Positions 1 through 5,419 of a DNA stretch of 5,419 nt are shown piece after piece (position 1 is the stretch's first letter; every line of letters starts with the position of its first letter). Source of the stretch: Treponema sp. (lineage in GTDB: Bacteria; Spirochaetota; Spirochaetia; Treponematales; Breznakiellaceae); contig JAISFT010000245.1 of NCBI GenBank assembly GCA_031263435.1, forward strand, positions 1 to 5,419. The letters run 5' to 3'. Position numbers and translations under genes: made by a program. Under the pieces are notes generated by a model that was not told where the DNA came from, did no database searches, and saw only the letters and a list, made by a program, of their open reading frames with translations.

Positions 1-810
1 CTGCTTCAGGCCCAGGTTTCCCGGGACAACATGAAGCCCAATATCGACCAGGCGGAAAACGGCCTTGCCCTGGCCCAGGCGCGCTTTGCCATGACCCTGG
101 GGCTGCCCTACGAAACCCGGTTTGAACTGGTTCCCGCGGAGCAGGAGGGGGAAGCCGGTTTTATTTCCCTGGACCTGGCGGAAATTATCCGGGAGGCGGT
201 GCGGAACAGGCCGGATATCCGGGAATTACAGCGCCAGCTTGTGGCCCTGGAGAAGAGCCGCAAGGCCCGGGCCCTCCAGGCCAATACCCCCTACCTTAAC
301 CTTAGCTGGAATCTGAACCCCACGTTCAGCCCGGCCCTGGACCCCTTTAAGGAGACCTGGTTCAAAAGGGATAACTGGAGTGACGGCGGAACTTTTTCCA
401 TTACCATCGGTATTGCGATCAACAGTCTTTTCCCCTTTACCAAGGAAGGGCAGGCCGTCAAAGATATTGATAACCAGATAAGGACCATGGCCAACGGCAT
501 TAGCCAGATGATCCAGGGGACGGAGCTGGAAGTTTACAACACGCTCCTTACCCTGGAGAGGATACAGTCCACCGTGGAGGCCCAGAACCGGACCGTCGCT
601 ATGGCGGAACAATCCTACGCCCTGACCGAGACAGCCTACCGGGCGGGTTTGCAGGACTTTTTGCAGGTGCAGAATGCGGAGCTGCAGCTCCACCAGGCCA
701 GGCTGGGAATCCTGGAACAGGAGTTCAATTACCGGAATGGTCTTATCGATCTTGAATACGCGATGGGTCTCCCCTTTGGGACCCTGGCTTCGCGGGAAGG
801 GGGGAACTAG
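1..810 (+). CDS. TolC-like outer-membrane efflux channel (OEP family), 5' end missing
   Basis: The frame is open from base 1 to a TAG at 808-810, giving 269 visible residues; the true start lies upstream, and the ATG at 31 is an internal methionine. The family forms a trimeric outer-membrane barrel with a long periplasmic helical tunnel, built from two repeated OEP halves. Visible are the return helix of the first half, ending in LGLP (residues about 34-37), a helical stretch at 55-93, a strand region rich in aromatic and polar residues at 97-146, and the two long helices of the second half at about 150-250. The family tip motif YRAGLQDF followed by LQVQNAEL is at 213-228. The repeat shows as LGLPYET near residue 37 and MGLPFGT near residue 255. 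The gene stops one base before the adaptor start, so it belongs to the same operon. The short C-terminus (ASREGGN) lacks any extension. The family call is firm; the substrate is unknown. Confidence 0.92.
   Translation: MLQAQVSRDNMKPNIDQAENGLALAQARFAMTLGLPYETRFELVPAEQEGEAGFISLDLAEIIREAVRNRPDIRELQRQLVALEKSRKARALQANTPYLNLSWNLNPTFSPALDPFKETWFKRDNWSDGGTFSITIGIAINSLFPFTKEGQAVKDIDNQIRTMANGISQMIQGTELEVYNTLLTLERIQSTVEAQNRTVAMAEQSYALTETAYRAGLQDFLQVQNAELQLHQARLGILEQEFNYRNGLIDLEYAMGLPFGTLASREGGN
797..804 (+). promoter_or_regulatory. Shine-Dalgarno sequence for the adaptor gene
   Basis: AAGGGGGG lies 7 bases before the ATG at 812 and sits inside the last codons of the channel gene. It decides the adaptor start: the frame is open back to an ATG at 674, but that start would add 46 residues translated from the channel gene's other frame and would bury the signal peptide. 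Confidence 0.7.
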
Positions 811-811
811 G

Positions 812-886
812 ATGTACGGAAAAAAATTGCTGCGCCCGGGGGTCTTGGTTCTGGCGCTGATAGTATGCGGGGGCTTTAGTTCCTGC
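812..886 (+). other. Lipoprotein signal peptide and lipobox of the adaptor
   Basis: Residues 1-24 have a basic start, a hydrophobic core (VLVLALIV) and then GGFSS before Cys25, encoded at 884-886. Ser at -1 and -2 and Phe at -3 fit a relaxed lipobox such as those used by spirochaetes; proteobacterial lipoboxes usually have Leu at -3. The residue after the cysteine is Glu, not the Asp associated with inner-membrane retention in E. coli, but sorting rules differ in spirochaetes. Anchoring to the inner membrane is inferred from the adaptor's role. Confidence 0.8.
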
Positions 887-1792
887 GAGCGGATTCAGGC
901 CTTTGGTGAACGAATGGCCGGCGGGAATGAGCCTGCGGTGGAACCGGAGGCGCCGCCTTCTGCGGTGAACACCACCGGCGCCGCCCAGGGGCAGATTCGC
1001 GATTACCTTATCCTGTCCGGGGACATTGTGGCCGGTTCTACGGTGGATACCTACTCGGACGCCGCGGGGAAGATCACCCGGCTCTATGTAACGGTGGGCA
1101 GCCGGGTAACCCGGGGCGCCCCTATAGCCCTGGTGGATCCCTCCCGGCCGGGGATGAACTATGTGGAAAGTGTGGTCCGGTCCCCCATCGCCGGGACGGT
1201 GATAAGTCTTCCCGCCCAGTTGGGGATGACCATAAGCCAGCAGGTTCCCCTGGCAAAGATTGCCGGGGGCGGGGGCATGGAGATAAAGCTCTACGTGGCG
1301 GAACGTTTTATTTCCCGGGTTCAGTTGCGGCAGCCCTGCGAGATAACTCTGGACGCCTGGCCGGGGGAACAGTTCCGGGGGACGGTCAGCGAGGTTGCCC
1401 CCACAGTGGACCCCGTCAGCCGTACCATGGAACTGCGGGTCAATGTGGACAATCCCGAATCGAAGCTGAAGACCGGGATGTTTGCCAAGGTGCGGCTGCT
1501 TACGGAGATAAAGGACAACATCGTCAAGATTCCCGCCAGTGCCCTGGTACAGCGTTTTGGCGAGAATTTTGTCTTTGTGGTGGAACCGGATAATTCCGGC
1601 AGGGGGGGCTTTGTGGCCCGGCGCCGGAATATTACCCCCGGTATCCTTATTGACGGGGTGCTGGAAGTAACAGAGGGGCTGAATCCCCGGGACGAGGTTG
1701 TTGTCCGGGGCCAGACCATGTTGCAGGACGGCGCCAGGGTTAATATTATTGAGCGGATTCCGCCCCTGGGTGCGGAATCGTCTTCCAGTTAG
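812..1792 (+). CDS. RND periplasmic adaptor (membrane fusion protein), lipoprotein, apparently without alpha-hairpin
   Basis: This 326-residue protein would link the inner-membrane pump to the outer-membrane channel. The ATG at 812 gives a lipoprotein signal: KK and R at 4-8, a hydrophobic core at 10-22, and lipobox FSSC with the acylated Cys at 25. A Pro/Glu/Ala-rich linker follows (about 36-60). The first lipoyl half is at 82-110 (AAGKI, VGSRVTRGAPI), the second at 118-150 (SPIAGTVISL), the beta-barrel domain at about 156-232 (DAWPGEQFRGTV, VSRTMELRV, LKTGMFAKVRL) and the membrane-proximal domain at about 233-316 (IPASALV, VTEGLNPRDEVVVRG). Only about 10 residues separate the lipoyl halves, where AcrA-type adaptors carry a long coiled-coil hairpin; Borrelia BesA is known to lack it too. 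Cys176 in the barrel domain is an unpaired periplasmic cysteine. The end is a Ser-rich tail. The 17-bp gap to the transporter gene supports one operon. Family assignment is firm; the hairpin loss is read from the sequence without a model. Confidence 0.93.
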   Translation: MYGKKLLRPGVLVLALIVCGGFSSCERIQAFGERMAGGNEPAVEPEAPPSAVNTTGAAQGQIRDYLILSGDIVAGSTVDTYSDAAGKITRLYVTVGSRVTRGAPIALVDPSRPGMNYVESVVRSPIAGTVISLPAQLGMTISQQVPLAKIAGGGGMEIKLYVAERFISRVQLRQPCEITLDAWPGEQFRGTVSEVAPTVDPVSRTMELRVNVDNPESKLKTGMFAKVRLLTEIKDNIVKIPASALVQRFGENFVFVVEPDNSGRGGFVARRRNITPGILIDGVLEVTEGLNPRDEVVVRGQTMLQDGARVNIIERIPPLGAESSSS

Positions 1793-1797
1793 CGCTT

Positions 1798-1803
1798 AAA
1801 GGA
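1798..1803 (+). promoter_or_regulatory. Shine-Dalgarno sequence for the RND transporter gene
   Basis: AAAGGA lies in the 17-bp gap after the adaptor stop, 6 bases before the ATG at 1810. It supports that ATG as the start. The gap has no inverted repeat or room for a terminator, so transcription should read through from the adaptor gene. Confidence 0.75.
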
Positions 1804-1809
1804 TTTGCC

Positions 1810-4800
1810 ATGAGCTTTACAAAAACTGTTGTTTCCCGGCCCACCACCATTTTTATCATCTTTGCGCTTCTTATCATGCTGGGGGCCTTTGCGTTTGTTA
1901 ATCTTCCCATCGATCTGATGCCGGAAATTAACCTTCCCATGCTGGTGGTCTACACCGGTTACAGCGGCGCAGGACCGGAGGAGGTAGAGCGTACCGTTAC
2001 CCGGCCCCTGGAGGCGGCTCTGTCCGGTGTATCGGGCCTCGAATCGGTAACGTCCTCATCGTCCAAGGGATACAGCATGGTGATGATGAATTTTACCTAC
2101 GGCACGGATCTGGTGGACGCCTCCAATTCCGTGCGGGATTCCCTGGAACAGGTGCGGAACTACCTTCCCAGTTCGGCGAGCACCCCAACGATCTTTAAAT
2201 TTAACCCCTCCATGATTCCCATCGTAAGCCTGATGGTTACGGGGAACCGCAGTCCGGAAGAACTGCGGGAGATTACGGAAAATTCAATCGTCCCCCGGAT
2301 AGAACAGGTGCCCGGGGTGGCCACCGCTTCGGTAAACGGCGGCAGGGAAAAGATCATCCGGGTGGAGATTCCCCAAAGCCGGCTGGAAGCCTACGGCCTT
2401 ACGGTTACGGGTATTCAGCAGAGTCTGGCGGCCAACAACCAGCAGGTCTCCGCGGGAACCATTACCGAAGGGGGCCTCTCCTACATCCTTACTACGATGG
2501 GGGAATACACTTCGCTGGACCAGATCCGCAACACCGTTATTACCTACAAGGGAGGCGGGGCCTCCGCGGCGGGGGTGGAACTGCCCAAGACCATATACCT
2601 GCGGGACCTGGCGGATGTGTACGAAGGCTACCGGGATGAGTCCAGCCTGGTCTACGTGAACGGGCAGACTGCAGTGATGCTGCAGGTACAAAAACAGAGC
2701 GGGAAAAATTCCGTCCAGACCGCCAAGGAACTGCGGACCCGGCTTATCAAGATTGCCGCCGAAATTCCCCAGGATGTAAAAATTACCGAACTGTATAACA
2801 CCACGGATCAGGTGGAGAACTCCATAAACGAGGTTGGTTCCAGTGCCATCACGGGGGGGCTGCTGGCGATAATCATACTGTTTGTCTTCCTGCGGTCCAT
2901 CAAGCCTACCCTGATCATCGGCATTAGTATTCCTGTGTCTATCATTGTTACCATCATGCTGATGTACTTTGCCAACCTTACCCTGAACATGATGACCCTG
3001 GCGGGGCTTATCCTGGGGGTAGGGATGCTGGTGGACAACAGTATTGTTATTCTGGAAAACATCTACCATTACCGGGAGAAGGGGGCCAAACTTTCTACCG
3101 CCAGTGTTATCGGTACTCAGGAGATGCTTGTTGCCATTGTTGCTTCCACCCTGACGACGATCTGCGTTTTTTCCCCCCTGGTGATGTTCCAGGGGCTTCT
3201 GGAAATGGCGGGGGAGATGTTCGCGGGGATCGCCTTTACGGTGGTAATCTCCCTTTCCGTCTCCCTGCTTGTGGCCATGTTCCTGGTGCCGGTACTTTCC
3301 AGCCACTACTTCCCCCTGGTTACCCGCAAGCAAAAGCCCCTGCGGGGTTTACTGGCCCCCATTGACCGGGTCTTTGCCCGTTTCTTCGACGGCCTGGGGG
3401 ACGTGTACCGCCATTCCGTCGATTGGGTCCTGCACCACAAGGCCCTTACCATATCGCTGATTCTGGTTTTGTTTGTGGGAAGCATATTCATGATCGGGGT
3501 TATCGGCTGGGTCTTTATGCCCCAACAGGACACGGATAACATAACGGTTAATGTAACCCTGCCCCTGGGTACGCCCCTGGCGGAGACCGAGGCGACTCTG
3601 CACCGGCTTCAGGCCATCGTGGAGCGGGAGATCCAGGGTTATGACCAGCTTGTGCTTAACGCGGGGGGCGGCGGCGGTATGCTTTCCATAGGCGGCGGCA
3701 GCACCAATTCCGGGTCCCTGCGGATTGGCCTGGTTCCCTACGACCAGCGGATCATGGATCCGGATACGGTACGGCGCATTGTACGGAGCCACTTCAACGA
3801 ATTCCCCGGTGTAGCCTTTAGCCTGGGAGGGGGCATGTCGTTGTGGAGCAGCAACCCGGTGGACATTGTGATCCGTACCGATGACCTGGTGAAGGGGAAG
3901 GCCCTGGGGGAACGGATAGCGGAACTGCTTAGCGATCAGATACCTGAGATAACCGAACCGGAGGTAAGTCTGGAAGACGGTCTGCCCCAGATCGAGATAG
4001 AACTTGACCGGGACCGGATCTACGCATTGGGCCTTAACACCTATACCATTGGGAACGAGATCAGGGCTGCGGTGGACGGTATTACTGCCACCCGTTTCAA
4101 GAGTGAGGGCCACGACTACGATGTGGTGCTTAGCCTGGCGGAGGCGGACCGCAATACCCGGCCGGCTCTGGACCATATCTTTGTAAACAGCCAGGTGGCG
4201 GGGGGACGGGTTCCCCTGTCCAACTTTGCCTCCTACAAGGAGGGGACGGGTCCCATGACCATCAACCGGGAAAATCAGAGCCGGGTTATCCACGTTACCG
4301 CCGGGGCCGTCCAGGGGACCAAGAGCAATGTGCTGGATCAGAAGATCCGTGCGCTTATCAGCCGGGAGATCCCCGCGGAGGATGATGTGGTCATCGAGAT
4401 TGCCGGGGATAATTCGGAGATGGTGGAACTGTTCACGAATTTTATGCTTATTATAGTTGTCGCCGTGGCTCTGGTCTTTGGCATCATGGCCAGCCTGTTT
4501 GAATCGTTTCGGGATCCCTTTATCGTACTGTTTACCATTCCCACAGCGGTAATCGGCATTGTGGCCATCTATCTTATCACCGGTGATACCTTTAACATTC
4601 TTACCGCGGTGGGGCTTCTGGTGCTGGTGGGGGTTATCGTCAACAACGGTATTGTCCTGGTGGATTATACCAACACCCTCCGCAAACGGGGATATTCCCT
4701 TCACGATGCCTGCGTGGAAGCAGCGGGAAACCGGCTTAGACCCATCCTTATGACCACGCTGACCACCATTCTGGGTCTGGTGCCTATGGCATTCTTCCCC

Positions 4801-5046
4801 GGTGAAGGTTCGGAACTGGTGGCCCCCATCGGTAAGACGGTTCTGGGGGGGCTTTCGTTTGGTACCCTGATGACCTTGTTTCTGATGCCCACGGTCTACT
4901 ATATTTTTAATCGCCGCTCCGATGAGCGGGCCGCCCGGTCTCAGGCCCGGCGGGAGGAGATCGCCGCGGGGCTTTCGCACCGGAAGGAGAAACGTCAGGT
5001 CAAGGATGCAAGTCAGGGGGTCGCGGCTCTTGGGGAGGTTCTGTAA
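1810..5046 (+). CDS. RND efflux transporter, HAE-1/AcrB type, complete
   Basis: This 1078-residue inner-membrane protein would act as a proton-driven trimer. TM1 is at about 13-31, followed by the periplasmic porter start (LPIDLMPEINLP, GPEEVE, RPLEAALSGVSGLESV). TM2-6 lie at about 341-361, 366-388, 392-417, 438-461 and 472-496, TM7 at 545-567, the second porter loop at 568-873, and TM8-12 at 874-897, 902-923, 929-951, 975-997 and 1007-1031. The two halves are the usual internal duplication (GMLVDNSIVILEN against GVIVNNGIVLVDY). In TM4 Asp409 matches AcrB Asp407, but AcrB Asp408 is Asn410; in TM10 AcrB Lys940 is Asn945. The NRLRPILMTTL segment of TM11 is kept. A glycine-rich stretch at 619-630 falls where AcrB has its switch loop. 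After TM12 a charged cytoplasmic tail of about 45 residues (1034-1078) is longer than the roughly 20 in AcrB. The stop overlaps the next start by one base. Family is certain by pattern; whether it exports drugs, lipids or another substrate is not readable. Confidence 0.97.
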   Translation: MSFTKTVVSRPTTIFIIFALLIMLGAFAFVNLPIDLMPEINLPMLVVYTGYSGAGPEEVERTVTRPLEAALSGVSGLESVTSSSSKGYSMVMMNFTYGTDLVDASNSVRDSLEQVRNYLPSSASTPTIFKFNPSMIPIVSLMVTGNRSPEELREITENSIVPRIEQVPGVATASVNGGREKIIRVEIPQSRLEAYGLTVTGIQQSLAANNQQVSAGTITEGGLSYILTTMGEYTSLDQIRNTVITYKGGGASAAGVELPKTIYLRDLADVYEGYRDESSLVYVNGQTAVMLQVQKQSGKNSVQTAKELRTRLIKIAAEIPQDVKITELYNTTDQVENSINEVGSSAITGGLLAIIILFVFLRSIKPTLIIGISIPVSIIVTIMLMYFANLTLNMMTLAGLILGVGMLVDNSIVILENIYHYREKGAKLSTASVIGTQEMLVAIVASTLTTICVFSPLVMFQGLLEMAGEMFAGIAFTVVISLSVSLLVAMFLVPVLSSHYFPLVTRKQKPLRGLLAPIDRVFARFFDGLGDVYRHSVDWVLHHKALTISLILVLFVGSIFMIGVIGWVFMPQQDTDNITVNVTLPLGTPLAETEATLHRLQAIVEREIQGYDQLVLNAGGGGGMLSIGGGSTNSGSLRIGLVPYDQRIMDPDTVRRIVRSHFNEFPGVAFSLGGGMSLWSSNPVDIVIRTDDLVKGKALGERIAELLSDQIPEITEPEVSLEDGLPQIEIELDRDRIYALGLNTYTIGNEIRAAVDGITATRFKSEGHDYDVVLSLAEADRNTRPALDHIFVNSQVAGGRVPLSNFASYKEGTGPMTINRENQSRVIHVTAGAVQGTKSNVLDQKIRALISREIPAEDDVVIEIAGDNSEMVELFTNFMLIIVVAVALVFGIMASLFESFRDPFIVLFTIPTAVIGIVAIYLITGDTFNILTAVGLLVLVGVIVNNGIVLVDYTNTLRKRGYSLHDACVEAAGNRLRPILMTTLTTILGLVPMAFFPGEGSELVAPIGKTVLGGLSFGTLMTLFLMPTVYYIFNRRSDERAARSQARREEIAAGLSHRKEKRQVKDASQGVAALGEVL
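5032..5038 (+). promoter_or_regulatory. Shine-Dalgarno sequence for the PII-like gene, inside the transporter gene
   Basis: GGGGAGG lies in the last codons of the transporter gene, 7 bases before the ATG at 5046. With the TAATG stop-start overlap (5044-5048) it suggests that ribosomes finishing the transporter restart on the next gene. Confidence 0.75.
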
Positions 5047-5419
5047 TGCTCCGTATTGAGATTGTTGCCAACCACTCGGTAGAGGAAAACATCCTGGATG
5101 CTTTTCTGCAGGAAGGGGTGGGGAAGTACTACACCAAATACCCCAATATCTTTGGGGTCGGCAGTTCCGGTCCGCGGATGGGAGACGCCGTCTGGCCGGA
5201 GGAAAATTTTTCCCTGGTACTGTGGTGTGAAGAAGAGGAAGCCCGGGGTGTTGCCCGGGCGGTGGCTGCCGTAAAAACCCAATTCCCCGATGAGGGAATC
5301 CGAATCTTCGGCCTTCCCGATCAGACAGACCGTTTTTCTCAGGGCCCCTACTATGCCGGGACTTTTGCAGATGAACCTGGTTCCAAACATACCGTGCTGC
5401 AGGGGCCGCGCCCGCCGGT
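5046..5419 (+). CDS. Small PII-like transporter-associated protein (PG0541-like), 3' end missing
   Basis: The frame runs from ATG 5046 off the window end, giving 124 visible residues with no stop. There is no signal peptide or membrane segment, so it is probably cytoplasmic. The order of predicted elements suits a ferredoxin-like, PII-type fold: strand 1-8 (LRIEIVA), helix 11-24, strand about 34-40 (IFGVGSS), a loop with GPRMGD and VWPEEN at 42-54, strand 55-61 (FSLVLWC), helix 63-80, strand 84-90 (IRIFGL). The G-x-GSSGPRMGD...VWPEEN pattern resembles small proteins encoded directly after RND transporters (PG0541-type), recognised from memory. Those are usually about 95-100 residues, so the Gly/Pro-rich stretch from about 91 onward is an extension. 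It overlaps the transporter stop by one base, which suggests matched expression and a role with the pump. A regulatory or ligand-sensing role is inference; no ligand-binding site can be named. Confidence 0.75.
   Translation, partial: MLRIEIVANHSVEENILDAFLQEGVGKYYTKYPNIFGVGSSGPRMGDAVWPEENFSLVLWCEEEEARGVARAVAAVKTQFPDEGIRIFGLPDQTDRFSQGPYYAGTFADEPGSKHTVLQGPRPP

Noticed and set aside
31..33. ATG 31 as the start of the channel gene
   Set aside because: The frame is open to base 1 and the residues before it (LLQAQVSRDN) continue the family's helix, so the gene is cut by the window edge.
674..811. Upstream start for the adaptor at ATG 674
   Set aside because: It would overlap the channel gene by 137 bases and hide the lipoprotein signal peptide; ATG 812 has a Shine-Dalgarno sequence and starts right at the signal peptide.
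866..868. Cys19 of the adaptor as the lipidated cysteine
   Set aside because: It is preceded by LIV, with Val at -1, which signal peptidase II does not favour; Cys25 after FSS fits better.
1602..1608. G7 tract, with others at 2853-2859 and 4845-4851, as phase-variation switches
   Set aside because: All three are in frame within conserved protein segments and arise from adjacent Gly codons (GGG) in a GGG-rich genome. Seven bases is short for a slippage switch, and nothing suggests a broken frame.
1793..1809. Possible terminator or promoter between adaptor and transporter genes
   Set aside because: The 17-bp gap has no inverted repeat or promoter-like hexamers, only a Shine-Dalgarno sequence.
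2284..3333. 349-codon open frame on the minus strand
   Set aside because: Same composition artefact opposite the first half of the transporter gene, with no domain pattern.
3349..4980. 543-codon open frame on the minus strand opposite the transporter gene
   Set aside because: Its product is rich in His, Gln, Gly and Asp with no recognisable family pattern, as expected when GC-rich hydrophobic codons are read in reverse. The opposite strand encodes a complete, conserved RND transporter.
5013..5390. 125-codon open frame on the minus strand opposite the PII-like gene
   Set aside because: The + strand frame here has a good Shine-Dalgarno sequence, a coupled start and a recognisable family pattern; the antisense product has none.

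Overview
The window holds four consecutive genes, all on the + strand, packed as one operon for a tripartite RND (resistance-nodulation-division) efflux pump of the inner membrane, periplasm and outer membrane. Both ends cut through a gene. No promoter, terminator, RNA gene, mobile element or CRISPR array is visible, and no stretch longer than 17 bases lies between genes.

Layout: 1-810 is the 3' part of a TolC-like outer-membrane channel; 812-1792 is a lipid-anchored periplasmic adaptor (membrane fusion protein); 1810-5046 is a complete 1078-residue RND transporter of the HAE-1/AcrB type; 5046-5419 is the 5' part of a small soluble protein resembling the PII-like family found beside RND transporters (PG0541-type). 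Gaps are 1 bp, 17 bp and a 1-bp overlap (TAATG), and each downstream gene has its own purine-rich Shine-Dalgarno sequence. This suggests co-transcription and translational coupling.

How they would work together: the RND trimer takes up substrate from the periplasm or the inner-membrane outer leaflet using the proton gradient, the adaptor joins it to the channel, and the channel passes substrate across the outer membrane. The substrate cannot be read from the sequence. The last protein may sense or modulate the pump from the cytoplasm; this is inference from its fold-like pattern and position.

The most distinctive points are: (1) the adaptor appears to lack the coiled-coil hairpin between its two lipoyl half-motifs, as in the Borrelia adaptor BesA; (2) the transporter keeps only one of the two TM4 aspartates and has Asn in place of the TM10 lysine of AcrB; (3) its switch-loop region is long and glycine-rich, without the AcrB phenylalanines; (4) a PII-like gene is coupled to the transporter stop codon.

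Organism: a diderm bacterium. The hairpin-less lipoprotein adaptor, the relaxed FSSC lipobox and the PII-like gene after the RND gene suggest a spirochaete, perhaps a moderately GC-rich Treponema-like lineage, but this is a judgement from pattern and not a proven assignment. Codon use is similar across the window (GC-rich, many CGG and GGG codons), with no sign that any gene was acquired separately.
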